NCBI GenBank assembly: GCA_900175165.2
Contig: FWWN02000687.1
Span: 176,515-240,514, forward strand
Direction: 5' to 3'
DNA length: 64,000 nt
Origin: Rhizomucor pusillus
Taxonomy: Eukaryota > Mucoromycota > Mucoromycetes > Mucorales > Lichtheimiaceae
The notes beneath the pieces are model-generated. The model was given only the letters and a program-made list of their open reading frames with translations. It was not told the origin of the DNA and did not search any database. Positions 1-15,899 of this stretch are shown one piece after another; position 1 is the first letter of the stretch; the number at the start of each line of letters is the position of its first letter. Both the position numbers and the translations under genes were made by a program.

Positions 1-2478
1 CAACCTCGATTGGAACTCTTCGGCTGTCAGAGTATTTTCATCTTCCATCACAGTCAACTGTTCTTGCTCAGCATCGTCTGCAGGTGCCTCATGGTTTGTC
101 TTGTTCGCTTTCTTCTTTTCCAGCATAGACTTTATAGCGGCTGAGTTCTTTATCAAGAAAGTTGTTACGTTTGATGGCAAAGGAACTGTGCGGACTTGGA
201 GAGTAACGCATTTGGAAGACGCAGTTATTTGTATCGTGCCTCTAGGTAGCGTTTCGCCATCCTTTTCTTTTGTAGATGGTAATTCTAATAAAAATATCAT
301 GAGTCTATCAAATCTTCCGTAAACACACGGATTCTAGCTCACCTCCTCGAACAATGCTCTCACGGAAAGGTACAATGGGTGGAGAGACATGGATATCAAT
401 CTTAGCAAAGCGTTCCTTAAGATCACGCAGGCACCGTTCCAGATGCAATTCACCAGCAGTGAGGATAACATGCTCGCCTGTTTCTTGCAGTAAGACTTCT
501 ACACAGGGGTCAGCTTGATTCAGTAACCGGAGTCCTTCTACCAGCTTGTCCATATCCCCTGGATCTGCGGGTTCCAAAGCTACGCGGACAATGGGAGGTG
601 CCTCCATCCGGATACCAGCCATATTCTTGACATGTTCCTTGGTGCTTGCGAGGGTACCATTTTTGAGGATATGGCCTTCCAATCCTCCGATACCAAAGAC
701 ATTGCCAGCCGTTACTTCCGATAAAGCTTCCAATTCTCTGCCCATGATCAGGTATAGGTTTTCGACCGTGATCTCGGAGCAATGCTGATCAGGATACTGA
801 GGATCGTATTTTGGTCCCATGACATATAATTTCTGACCGACCCGGATTGTGCCGGAATATAGTCTTGCAAAACCAATAATGCGCTCTCCTTCTTTCTCAA
901 CGGAATCCTCAATGCTTTCACCATTTTCCGCTGACTCAGCCTCCAAAGGTACACCAGCATCCAAAACACCACTGGCCTTGAGCTCACGTTGTCTTCTACC
1001 ACGCTCTCGCATTTCTTCCGCAGTCATTTGCTTTCGTCGATTTTCAGGTAGCAATTCTACTGGAACGGCAAACATCTTGCTGACATACGCAACAGCAGGC
1101 GCGTCTTTTGCTGTATCACATTCAAACAATGCCTTTTCAACTTCGTTGGATGGCTCGATAGTTTGCTCGTGAAGGGTAGGATATAGCATTTTAGGTATAC
1201 GGAGACGCTGAGCATCTGATGGAGGAGGCAGTTGTCCAATGATTGATAATAATACGCATGTAGAAAGAGGAAGCCATTGTGAAAAGATTGCTGTCAAAAG
1301 GGTTTGTGTATCACGAGAACGCATGTCTCTCGGTAAGACCTTAACGTTGAGAGCTGACACAATTTTCTCCACGCGCTCACGATTCCTAAGTAAAAATAAA
1401 CATGTAAATATCTCCAGAGTATACAAATGAGAATATATACATGAACGTACTGTTGGATCACCACACTGTCGTATACAGCCCAAATATTTTCAAGCACAAA
1501 TTGCACAAACATAGGCTTCAAGTTGCGACCTTTCAGATGTTTGTGAAGAATGACTCGCTTAGCTTTCGAGTCAAAGTAATAATCGCCCCACAAGCACTTT
1601 TGCAGGACGGATTCCTTGAATCCCAGCTTCTTGTAATAGATGCTAGCAAACTGTTGAACCCTAGATACAGAATAAGCATAAATAAGACCATCGATACCGA
1701 ACAGAGGTTACAAATATCAAAATGCTTACCTGAATGCCCAGCCGTCGATGGCACTCGAGAAGATAACATTGCCTCTGCTAGGATCAAAGTAAATATCGGA
1801 ATCGTCCCTGTCTTCAATACTCCAGTCATATAATTTATTCTCGAGTTCCTCGTCTTCTGTAGCTTGCGACGCTTGCACACGGCGAGCTTCATCTTCCATC
1901 AAGTCTCCCGTAAAGAAAGTAGCCATTATAGCGTTGGCTTGTTCGAGAATGCGTGTGAGATGGATATATGCTTCATAAGGTGTCAGTTTCAATTCAACAA
2001 TAAGTCTGTCCATCTTGTTCAGCACCAAAATCGGTTTCACTTTGTCGATCCATGCTTGTCGAAGTACTGAAATCGTTTGTGTGCAGACACCTTCCACTAC
2101 ATCGACCAAAACGAGCGCACCATCACATAGTCGAGAGGCAGTAGAAACTTCGGAAGAAAAGTCAACATGCCCTGGTGAATCGATAAGGTTGATCAGGTAC
2201 TCGCTTGCTACCGTCTCGTCACCAGCTGCCCTTAATAGTTTAAAGTACAGACTGATCGCACTGGATTCCATTGTGATGCCTCGCTCCTGTTCGTCTTCTC
2301 GTGAATCTAGATACCGTACTTTGCCGGCCATTTTGGAAGATATAATGCCATTGGTCGCTAATAACGAATCCGACAATGTCGTCTTGCCGTGGTCTACGTG
2401 AGCCAATATACATATATTTCGAATGTTTTTCGTATTGCGCTGCAATTCAGCGAGCTGATTTGGTGTGATTGCTGGCAT
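1..2478 (-). CDS. EFL1: Elongation factor-like GTPase 1 (EFL1/Ria1), partial at left edge
   Basis: This is an EF-2-like GTPase which, with SBDS (Sdo1), removes eIF6 (Tif6) from cytoplasmic pre-60S subunits. Exons on the minus strand are 2478-1730, 1660-1451, 1385-343 and 284 to beyond base 1; frames join cleanly at every splice. The N-terminus has the translational GTPase motifs [10 protein letters not shown] (G1), DSPGHVDF (G3) and NKMDR (G4). The third exon carries EF-2 domain II and the GELHLERCL segment typical of EF-2/EFL1. The insert after domain II begins ([12 protein letters not shown]...) favours EFL1 over EF-2. The 3' part lies outside the window. The start ATG at 2478 is 178 bp from the divergent ERB1 start. 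Confidence 0.93.
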
Positions 2479-2656
2479 TAGGTCTAGTAGGTTTCAAAAG
2501 GTCGTATTATTCAGCTGAAGGGCAGGACGACAGACGTATAAGTTGCAGTAATGCGGGAAATGCCCGCAGCCCATTCCGATGCCAAAGCCACACAAGAAGT
2601 TCCATTTGGGATTTTCGGGCTGCAGGAAAACGAAACTTTCTTGACTCTAAATCACG
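2479..2656. promoter_or_regulatory. Shared divergent promoter EFL1/ERB1
   Basis: Only 178 bp separate the EFL1 and ERB1 start codons, so both 5' UTRs and core promoters must lie here. No TATA box is obvious. That this is a co-regulated ribosome-biogenesis promoter is inferred from the two gene functions. Confidence 0.55.
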
Positions 2657-5621
2657 ATGCCCAAGAAACAGCCAACCAAAAAATCCAGCAACGGGAACAG
2701 TGAGGTCAAGAGTGCTAAACCGATCGCAACCAAGCGATCGACAGTGGCCCAAATAAAGAAAGCTGCATCCACTGTTCCTGAACAGAGATCTACACCTGTC
2801 AAAACCCGGTCGAAGCAGCCAGTTTCTGCGACAAGTGATAAAAGAAAGCCTACAAACACTCAGACGAACTCTGAAAAGAAGGCAGGAACCCCTTCGCAAA
2901 CTGCATCTGCCAAGTCTCGCAAACGATCAGCCTCTGTGGTAGATCGGACAGAAACTGAGGCTACGGAGGATTTCGGTACAGTGTCCATCGACGCAGAGTC
3001 GTCCGACGAAGAGAATGCAGGAGAAGAAGAAATTAGCGACGATGATGAAATTCAGGAGTTTCCCGACTTGAATCTTGAAAGCGACGATGATAGTGAGGAT
3101 GGCGACGACAACGACGGCGACGTCGATGAAGAGAATGAACAAGAAGAAGACGATGATGATGATGAAGAAGACGACGATTACATGGCAGGAGACAGCTTGG
3201 ATGAAGAAGAACTTGATATTCTGGAACACTCAAAACCCGAACTGTAAGTGATTTGTAATCCATTGATGGCGTATGAACAAACCGCTAAAGAAAGTTGTGT
3301 CTATGATAGCGACAAATATATATCTGAAGATAACAGCCAGCATCCCAAATTACCCGAAATTGAGGCAAATTATGATAGTGATACATCTACAGAAGAGGTA
3401 AATACTGAATAACTTTATGAAAGAATTTTGGATTATATTAACTTGGAAATGTAGACTGAAAATACAGTTGGTAATATACCAATGGAGTGGTACAAAGATT
3501 TACCACACATCGGCTACGACATTGATGGAAAGCGTATTCTTAAACCTGCAACAAGTGATGAACTCGAAAAGTTTTTGGCAACAGTCGAAGATCCTGATTC
3601 TTGGAAATCGGTGCACAGCGAGAAGGAAGGAAAAGATATTGTCTTAAATGATGAAGAGCTGGATATCATTCGACGACTGCAGGGTGGCGAGATTCCGGAT
3701 GCAGATTACAATCCATATGAGCCTACGGTGGAGTGGTTTACTAGCAAGCAGGAGATCATGCCTTTGAACGGTGCTCCCGAGCCTAAACGCCGTTTTGTTC
3801 CTTCCAAGTGGGAAGCCAAGAAGATCATGAAGATCGTTCGTGCCATTCGAGCTGGTCGTATCGTTCCTCGCAAACCTAAAGACGAAAAGCCTCGATTCTA
3901 CAATCTATGGGGTGACGATGATCAGCCACACAAGGATCACATTATGCACGTTGCCGCTCCAAAGATGCCATTGCCTGAGCATGACGAAAGTTACAATCCA
4001 CCTGAAGAATATCTGCCTGACGAGGATGAAATTAAAGAATGGCAAGAAGAGGACGAAGAAGATCGCAAAAAGAACTATTTACCTACAAAGTAAGATTTGA
4101 AAGACGATAACATGGCAGAGTTGTATCTGATTATTAACTTGATCCTCCTTTGGAAAGATACAAGAGTTTGCGGCATGTACCTGCATACGAAAATTTCGTC
4201 AAGGAACGGTTCCAACGATGCTTGGATCTGTATCTGGCACCACGTGTTCGAAAGAACAGGGTAAGCTTGGTGATACCGGAATATACATTATACATTTTAT
4301 TCATACATCTTGCATAGCTCAACATCGACCCAGACTCCTTGCTACCAAAGTTGCCAAGTCCAAAGGATTTGCGTCCTTTCCCCACACATCAATCCCTTTC
4401 CTACGAGGGCCACACCGCTCGTATTCGCTCCATTTCAGTACATCCTTCCGGTCTTTATGCACTTTCTGGCTCAGACGATCAGACTGTTCGCTTATGGGAG
4501 GTGTCCACTGGACGATGCTTATTCCTATGGCAATTTGGTGCCGTTATACACGTTGTCGAATGGAATCCGAACCGCGATCTATGGCTGTTTGCGGTTTCTG
4601 TCGGTGACGGCAAAGTCTTGCTCGTCTCTCCGCCCAAGCTGTGCTCAAGCGAAGAAGCAGCATTTACCAATCAGTTTGTCAAGAATGGTTTTGCAGTTGC
4701 GAATGATTTGGACGAGGAAGGCCGACCAAAGAAGAAGCTTATGGAATGGGAAAGAGTATCGCCAGAAGAAGAAGAGAAATATGGTTTCAAGCTGCGATTG
4801 CAGCATGAATTGGCTGTCAAGCAGATCACATGGCACAGAAAAGGCGATTACTTTGCAACTGTATCACCCGATGCAAAGGGCCGCGCTCTTTTGCTCCATC
4901 AAGTCACCAAGCACCAAAGCCAAAGGCCATTCAGAAATCTCAAGGGCTTGGTACAGCGAGTTGCTTTCCATCCTACAAAACCAGTGTTCTTTGTTGCAGT
5001 AAGTAAAGTCGAAACAAGTATGCTCGATCACACTCTTAACATTACACCCTAGACTCAAATATCCGTGCGCATGTATGATCTGATGCGCCAGACACTGGAA
5101 AAGAAGATGCAGCCAGGTGCTAAATGGATATCCAGCATTGATGTCCATCCTGGCGGTGACAATATCATTGTGGGTACATATGACAAGAAGGTCTGTTGGT
5201 TCGATCTGGATCTTGGTGCCTACCCATACAAGTCCCTAAGGTAAAATTGCAAGATTAAAAGACCAAAAGTTGATAGTAGATTAAATAATGAATCTATAGA
5301 TATCACACTATGGCTGTCCGCAACGTCGTTTATCATCGCCGATATCCTTTATTTGCCACAGCATCTGACGACGGTACAATCCAAATTTACCACGGCACTG
5401 TATACGATGATCTGTTGCAAAACCCGTTGATTGTACCAGTCAAAATATTACGCGGTCACGATATCAAATCTTCATTGGGTAAGATGCCTTTAAATCCATG
5501 CTCTTTTGATCGTCGGACACTCACCCTTCTATTTAAAGGTGTTTTGGACATCCAATTCCATCCGACTCAACCATGGATCTTCTCCTGCGGCGCAGACAAC
5601 ACTTTCCGTCTCTGGACTTAA
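2657..5621 (+). CDS. ERB1: Ribosome biogenesis protein ERB1 (BOP1 homologue)
   Basis: ERB1/BOP1 is the central subunit of the nucleolar PeBoW complex (Nop7-Erb1-Ytm1) needed for 27S rRNA processing. The eight exons are 2657-3243, 3310-3397, 3455-4089, 4158-4260, 4318-4998, 5053-5240, 5300-5478 and 5539-5621, giving about 847 aa. The first about 195 residues are Lys/Ser-rich and then a long Asp/Glu tract. The BOP1NT domain begins near residue 230 ([20 protein letters not shown]) and includes [17 protein letters not shown]40 propeller follows ([24 protein letters not shown] at the C-terminus). The exon 3/4 junction uses the acceptor ending at 4157, which restores the conserved [11 protein letters not shown] segment. 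Length is in the family range. Confidence 0.95.
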
Positions 5622-5773
5622 AAGTAAAAACGCATTGCATCCTCCACATCTCTTCGCATCGTAGTCATTAGATTTACCATTTTCGATTAAACGTGCTCAC
5701 GTATTGACTAATTCAGAGTTCAGTGTTTCTGTTTTTTTTGGGGGGATAAATGTTATAAATTCAGGGAAATGTC

Positions 5774-7944
<2,171 letters not shown>

Positions 7945-8082
7945 GATCAGATTATATTGCGAGTCGTCTGCGAAAAACCGAAACCTGGAGCGGGGGGATG
8001 CCCAATTGGAGGTTGTTGGGCGTGTGACTTGCACAAGTGGATATAATGTTTCTTCAGATGCTGTCCAACCAAACAATTGCAT

Positions 8083-10586
<2,504 letters not shown>

Positions 10587-10945
10587 CACAAACTTGCAGT
10601 GAGTAGGAGAGTGGGAAAAGGGAAGAGCTTTGAAGAAAATGATCCGAGCATTTTAAATGTTTGCGCCCAGTTTGCATCACCACTAATTACGGGTCCGCGG
10701 CCTGCATAAACTTCCCCGGAGACTGCATACATATTTGCCGCGGAATGGTTTAAATGAACTTACTGCATCCCGAGGGAATAGTCTCTAATATTATTTTACA
10801 CATGACTGCCGCGGATAATGGGAAATAGTAGAACGCTTCGCTGGCATGGACAAGAACCTGGTAGGGAGGAACGCACGGACCCGCAATTCTCAGCTGCGAA
10901 ACTCGTTTTTGTTCCGCCAAACGATCAGTGGCAAGATCTGCGAAC
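10587..10945. promoter_or_regulatory. Divergent intergenic region GFA1/HMCES
   Basis: This 359 bp gap separates the divergent GFA1 and SRAP-gene starts and must contain both promoters. No obvious TATA element or other known operator could be recognised by eye. Confidence 0.45.
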
Positions 10946-12110
10946 ATGTGCGGTCGTTTCGCCTGCTCTTTGAACAACACAGCACTGCAAGAGCGAGTCA
11001 GGAGAGAAGCAATTGACCCTAAGAACGGCTGGAAAGATCAAGACTTCTACTCTCCCAGTTACAATGTCGCACCGAGACGCTGGATTCCTGTTATACGCTA
11101 TTCGCAAGATAACTACCTGTTGCAAACCATGGTTAGGTATTATAAATAACAATCATTACTACAGCACTGATCGTACCTTTAGAAATGGGGATTTATCTCG
11201 AGACGTGCTAAAGAATTGCCCGAGCACCAAGTAAGCTTCCACATCAACATCGCAAAGGAGAATACGTTGAACTGACTGTCGGCGACAAAAGCCAATAAAC
11301 GCAAGAGATGACACTCTTATCTATCAGCATTCGATGTTCGATAACGCGAAAGACGATGGACGTTGTATAATTGTCGCAGAAGGGTATTATCCCGTACTAC
11401 CCGTTGCATGTTTCTTTGCTGACGATGGGAAGTTTAGTTTTTACGAATGGAAAAATATAAACAGCAAAAAGAAAATACCATATTTTACAAAACGAAAAGA
11501 CGGAAAATTAATGCTGTTTGCTGGTCTTTGCGACACATCAAACGTCATTCAAGGTAGTGTCGACTATGCTGCAAATTTATTCCTTAGAAAATTATACATG
11601 TTGACCTAGTTTTTCCTCGCAGGAGAGCCAGTCACTACATGCACCATCATCACTACGGATGCTTCCAAAGAATTTTCATCCATTCACGACAGGATGCCTG
11701 TTATTCTGGATAATGATAATCTGGACCAACTCAAAACATGGCTGAATCCTAGCCCTTGGAGCAGCAAACATGAAGCTCTATTGAAACCTTTTGAAGGAGA
11801 TTTGACAACGTAAGAACATATACGGTTGATCATTTAACAGGGCTGTAATTCTTCTCCATTTGCATGTAGCTACCAGGTTACAGATGCAGTTGGATCAATC
11901 AAGAATAATTCGTCTGATTTTATCGTGCCTGTGGACCAGCTCAAAGGCTCAATCACCAGCTTTTTCCAAAAGACCAGAAAGCCGCAGGATAGTGATATTG
12001 CCAAAGAAGATAAAACGGACACCAAACCATCGACAGGTAAAAGAGAACGTGAGGAAGACGACAATATCCAGCGCAAAAAGAAAATAGATATACAACACTA
12101 TTTCAGCTAA
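10946..12110 (+). CDS. HMCES: SRAP-domain DNA-protein crosslink factor (HMCES/YedK family)
   Basis: SRAP proteins form a thiazolidine crosslink between Cys2 and abasic sites in single-stranded DNA at stalled forks. The six exons are 10946-11131, 11183-11230, 11292-11383, 11438-11553, 11623-11809 and 11870-12110, giving about 289 aa. The first ATG gives MCGR, which exposes Cys2 after Met removal; this fixes the start. Family motifs include NVAPRRWIPVI, VAEGFYEWK (active-site Glu) and IHDRMPVIL (active-site His). The C-terminal tail is Lys/Glu-rich and holds two segments resembling degenerate PCNA-interaction boxes, KGSITSFF and the extreme C-terminal KIDIQHYF. The assignment to the SRAP family is firm; PCNA binding is inference. 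Confidence 0.93.
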
Positions 12111-12227
12111 ACTTTTGAATAAAAAGGATTACATGAATATCGCTAGAGTGAATGCGCCTTCATTGCGTATAATAACTTTACTGTGCAAACAAGTTAGATC
12201 TAATATCTAGATGGATTGATAGCGACA

Positions 12228-12586
12228 TTATCCTTGCCTGTGTTCATATTGAACAGTAATAGTTGGATATTGCGACCTTCCCTGCGCCTCGGCTGCTGGC
12301 TCAAGTAGATCTCTAGCTGTGATGGCTATGGAAGAGACAAAAGCTGCTGCCTCAGATTTACCAATGCCTCTCGCTAAATAAGCATGAGTGAGCTGCTCCA
12401 TTCCACCGCCGCTGTATACTACGGGTATGCGTACTTCCTATACAAAGCCCGTTTTCGTCTGCTAACACAACGCCCTTGACACCTTCTCGGCTTGAGCTAT
12501 GCAAATGGTACTTTAATCAAAGTTTAAACACCATTCCTAGCAAAGACATACATGCTGTCGAGAGTGTTGTTCAAATCAGTTTCCAT
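12228..12586 (-). CDS. LAMTOR5: Ragulator subunit LAMTOR5 homologue (HBXIP-like), small three-exon gene
   Basis: LAMTOR5 is a roadblock-fold subunit of Ragulator, the vacuolar/lysosomal scaffold for Rag GTPases and TORC1. The three exons 12586-12552, 12496-12435 and 12373-12228 join in frame (35+62+146 nt) to encode 80 aa. The introns are 55 and 61 nt with good GTATGT/GTACGC donors and CATAG/TTTAG acceptors. The N-terminus METDLNNTLDSI, then VKGVVLADENGLCIG and RGIGKSEAAAFVSSIA, line up with the human pattern of an N-terminal helix, a GVLCTDSQGLNLG-like strand pair and a following helix. The stop comes after VQYEHRQG, about 10-15 residues short of the animal protein. Just before the stop a second frame reads on as NTGKDNVAINPSRY, so a small indel or a genuinely short C-terminus is possible. 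Confidence 0.78.
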
Positions 12587-13667
12587 TCTGCGTGCAAGCA
12601 GCCGCGGAGCTCAGCAAGCAGGATACTTGCAGGATACCCCGCGCCTCGATTGGATCTATCCTGTGCACGATCGAGAGAGGGTCCCTTGCTGTACAAGCTA
12701 TCTTGTACTATCCTTGAACCTTTCTTTCAACTTCTTAGGCATCGTTATGAAACTTCTTTTACCGAGGACGATGCATGCAGGGATAGGAGAAAACACCACT
12801 GATTTTACGATTTTGGATCAGTCATTCCCTTATTTGTTTCCGAGTTGTTATTTCGCACATATATATTAGCCCACGGTCTCGTTGCCGGCTGTTTGGGTAG
12901 CATGTGAGCAAATTTGTTCTTTTTAATGCTTCTTGAAGAATCAGTGTACGTTTGAATGATCTCTCGTTGACATGATATACGATAATAGTTATTAGTACCG
13001 TAGGTGCCCGCTGTCGAAACGCTCGTATGTTATTTAATTATATACAGCATAGTATGTAAATACTCTTGTTTATAGGTGGTGTTGCTGCAAATGGACGAGA
13101 AATACATACCACCTCCGATGGGAAACCTGTACTTCAAAGAACTGTTGCATAACAATATGGTCACGCCCGCCTTATGTTTTATATCTCGGTACAATTGATG
13201 TTTTCGGTGGATGGCACCAGTTACCTCTTCGCCTATAATTATTTGCTTCTCAAAATATAAACTTTCAAATGGATGTAGCTCTGCATTGGACTCCTGTTGG
13301 AAGCCAAGTTGGTGCACGAAGTTACTTGAAACAGATCAGACTGCTGATCACACATCTTTGCGACAGTGTTGAAATCTTGTGAAACACCATTAAGAACTCG
13401 GAAACAATTGCACATAAATTGAACCCGGCCCAACTAGCGTTGTTGTCTAAGCTATTAGTAAGAACAATAGAGAAAGTCTATATATTCCTCGGTGACAACA
13501 TTTTTGTACGAAAGCAGCACGTCTTGTCGAGATATTGCGGACCTACCGGATGCGGCTATCCCGAACCATCGCACTGCATAACCCGTGACAACCAACAATT
13601 TGGTACATTATAAAATGCGAAGTAAAAAGAGCATTTTTTTCGAAAGCATTTTCCTTTTCTCCTCTCA
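12587..13667. other. Unresolved gap with a possible small minus-strand exon
   Basis: No convincing complete gene is visible. On the minus strand about 13340-13430 a frame reading RVQFMCNCFRVLNGVS followed by a Gln/Asp-rich helix looks protein-like and is followed by a GTAACT donor. No matching start exon or downstream exon could be joined to it. It could be a fragment of a small coiled-coil protein. The 13600-13667 stretch is pyrimidine-rich and is likely the 5' UTR of the next gene. Confidence 0.3.
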
Positions 13668-15815
13668 ATGGTTCACTCTAGATCCCCATCAATTAGACCA
13701 CGTCGTCGGAGAGGTTCCAAACGACATTCTATCACTCATAATATCTATGAACCAGAATTCTTTGAAGACGACGAGTACTATTATCCTGCATATCCGCACT
13801 GGGAGTATCCTCAGCTATGGCCAGAAGAAGAGTATTCGATATGGTATTACGACGATGAGGAGAGTGCGCACGAAGACGGAAGGACAAGGTTAGAGTACAC
13901 CTATGATAATATTATTGATGACCGAGGCGAAATACAAAATGACGACCATGGTTTGAACCCGTGGTATCCACTGGGCGGACCGTGGCTGCCGAGTCATAGT
14001 CACCACACCGAAGGAAGCCCTCCTCAACGTCGAAAATCATTGACAAGAAAGGAAAGACGCGTTCCCACACCTCACAATGTTCGTGCTCAAACCATGTTTG
14101 CAGACGCGGATGATTGGCCAAGCGATCAATCTTTGTTCGTGGAAGAGCAGCATGCTATCCCCAGATTGCAACGACGACAAACCATCCATGTACCACCACC
14201 CCCGCCATCCACGCTCGAAAATCAACCACCACTGAGGCGTCGCCATTCAGTATTTGAGCAACCAGCTGATACCAGAGTAAACCCCATGACAGGAACGAGC
14301 CAGGCACAACCCATGACGCCCCTATCACCATGGCCTCAGCATCCTCCTCCACCACCACCGCCCTCTCAGCAGCAATTCCCGAGAATACCGACGATAGCAC
14401 CTGCTGCTATACCATCACGACCACAACCGCCCTCCATCCCCATGATGCAAGCTCAGCTGCCCGCACCGCTGGCACCCATGGTACCCATGATACGGCTACA
14501 AATTCCATTACAGTTACAATCGAACATGCTAGGGCCGTTACCTTCCTTGCTGCCACCTATACCACCCGCACTGCAGTTTTCACAGGCACCGCATCCCCAT
14601 GCTCTAGATACACCGTTTCCGCCACTTTTTGGAATGCATCCACCTACAATTGCACCACCTATCCCTCCTTCCGCTCCACCACCTCCACCACCACCAACAA
14701 TACCAGCAACAGCACCCGCTCCCCCCACAAATACGGTGCCAGCACAGACTGCCACGCAGACTGGATCCAATCAAGCGTCAAGAGCGAAAGAAACAGGGGA
14801 AGCCGCGGCAGCGGGAGCGGTTGCTGCAGCAGCCACGGCAGCAGCGACGCGGGAGATAAAAGAAGGCGAACTTAGCAACAAAGAAGATCAAATGGAAGAA
14901 GCGCCAGCCAAGAAGGAACAGGAGGAGGAACCAGTCGCGAACGATGCAAAGAACGAAACAGAAAATAGTGAAGAGCAAGCGCGAGAACAAGACGCGGAAA
15001 AAGAAAATACAAGCAGTGTCAAAGAAACTTCTTCAGCACCCGATGTCCAAGAGCGTAGTTCGAGTCCTCCGAAAGCGGAACCCCCATTGCGACGTAGTCG
15101 ATCATTATTTGGCGGTTTATTTGGAGGAGATAATAGTGCGAGACGCGGTGGAGCTAAGCCAAGGACTGTCATTCAAAATAGGTCCATGTGGCAGCCGGCA
15201 GCTGTAGTACCCATGGAACAAGTTTTGCAAAACGCACACAAGCCGCGCACAGCCGGCAGGCAAAGCTTTCTTTACCCTGCCGGTCACCCACTTAACGATC
15301 GACTCCAGCAGCTTCCGGAAAGCAAAGATGGATCATCTCCATCAGCGCCAGCGACTGCAACGAGGCTTACAAGAAAGGAATCCATGCGACTAACTCAAAA
15401 GGCGAAACGTCTGTCGGGACGATCTCACATCTGGTGTTATCGACCGCGTGAGGAAGCCGGAGAGCAAGTCGTGTGGGCTGCGTTTGATGCTCCTAACCAG
15501 GCCAGATTGGATCCATTCCTCCCCGCTGTTGTGCATAATCAGCCGATACGTGCAACACCGTTCACCAATGTTTTTCTTGCAAAGGAACCTGAACTACCCG
15601 GGACAACCGTCGTGTCACCTCTTGCAGGCCGTGGATACCATTTTAAAAGCACTTTTAGTAATCATAAGCCAATTGAGCTCGAAGTTGCATGTCTTCCAAA
15701 CAGTGATAAACTTATGGTACGGTCTGGAGAATCCTTCGATCCAGCACCTCCACTTTCCTTTGCAACTACAAACAATAATAGCATAGCAAACAAATTATGG
15801 AATGCATTTTTCTGA
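13668..15815 (+). CDS. Unrecognised single-exon proline-rich protein with ordered C-terminus
   Basis: This is a 715-codon intronless frame starting at an ATG after a TTTCCTTTTCTCC leader. I do not recognise the family. The N-terminus is Arg/Ser-rich, then rich in Asp, Glu, Tyr and Trp (residues about 25-70). Residues about 180-370 form a long Pro/Ala/Gln tract with many PPPPP runs, and about 390-470 is Ala then Glu/Lys-rich. The last about 170 residues have globular composition, with RSHIWCYRPRE, VVWAAFDAPNQARLDPFLP and repeated RK(E/S)-type basic motifs such as LTRKE before them. RRKSLTRKE and similar basic-Ser stretches could be kinase sites. It lies tail to tail with the next minus-strand gene. 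Function is unknown. Confidence 0.75.
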   Translation: MVHSRSPSIRPRRRRGSKRHSITHNIYEPEFFEDDEYYYPAYPHWEYPQLWPEEEYSIWYYDDEESAHEDGRTRLEYTYDNIIDDRGEIQNDDHGLNPWYPLGGPWLPSHSHHTEGSPPQRRKSLTRKERRVPTPHNVRAQTMFADADDWPSDQSLFVEEQHAIPRLQRRQTIHVPPPPPSTLENQPPLRRRHSVFEQPADTRVNPMTGTSQAQPMTPLSPWPQHPPPPPPPSQQQFPRIPTIAPAAIPSRPQPPSIPMMQAQLPAPLAPMVPMIRLQIPLQLQSNMLGPLPSLLPPIPPALQFSQAPHPHALDTPFPPLFGMHPPTIAPPIPPSAPPPPPPPTIPATAPAPPTNTVPAQTATQTGSNQASRAKETGEAAAAGAVAAAATAAATREIKEGELSNKEDQMEEAPAKKEQEEEPVANDAKNETENSEEQAREQDAEKENTSSVKETSSAPDVQERSSSPPKAEPPLRRSRSLFGGLFGGDNSARRGGAKPRTVIQNRSMWQPAAVVPMEQVLQNAHKPRTAGRQSFLYPAGHPLNDRLQQLPESKDGSSPSAPATATRLTRKESMRLTQKAKRLSGRSHIWCYRPREEAGEQVVWAAFDAPNQARLDPFLPAVVHNQPIRATPFTNVFLAKEPELPGTTVVSPLAGRGYHFKSTFSNHKPIELEVACLPNSDKLMVRSGESFDPAPPLSFATTNNNSIANKLWNAFF

Positions 15816-15899
15816 TGAAAATATATACAAGCAAATAAGCGACATATTATACATATTTATAGCATAGTTTGTCTATGATCTTGGCGGGAGCCTTGAAAA

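Noticed and set aside
849..1172. 107-codon plus-strand ORF opposite EFL1
   Set aside because: It is a shadow of the EFL1 coding frame with no independent features.
4090..4157. Apparent AC-type (U12-like) acceptor before [10 protein letters not shown] in ERB1
   Set aside because: A normal AG at 4156-4157 exists and restores the conserved KYKSLRHVP sequence, so the intron is ordinary GT-AG.
12552..12869. Plus-strand ORF starting MLSRVLFKSVSILRASSRG, looking like a mitochondrial presequence
   Set aside because: Its start overlaps LAMTOR5 exon 1 in antisense, the donor for any splice is poor, and the downstream residues match no family.
14330..14875. 181-codon Thr/Ser-rich ORF inside the proline-rich gene
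   Set aside because: It is an alternate frame of the Pro/Ala-rich repeat; composition is explained by the real frame.
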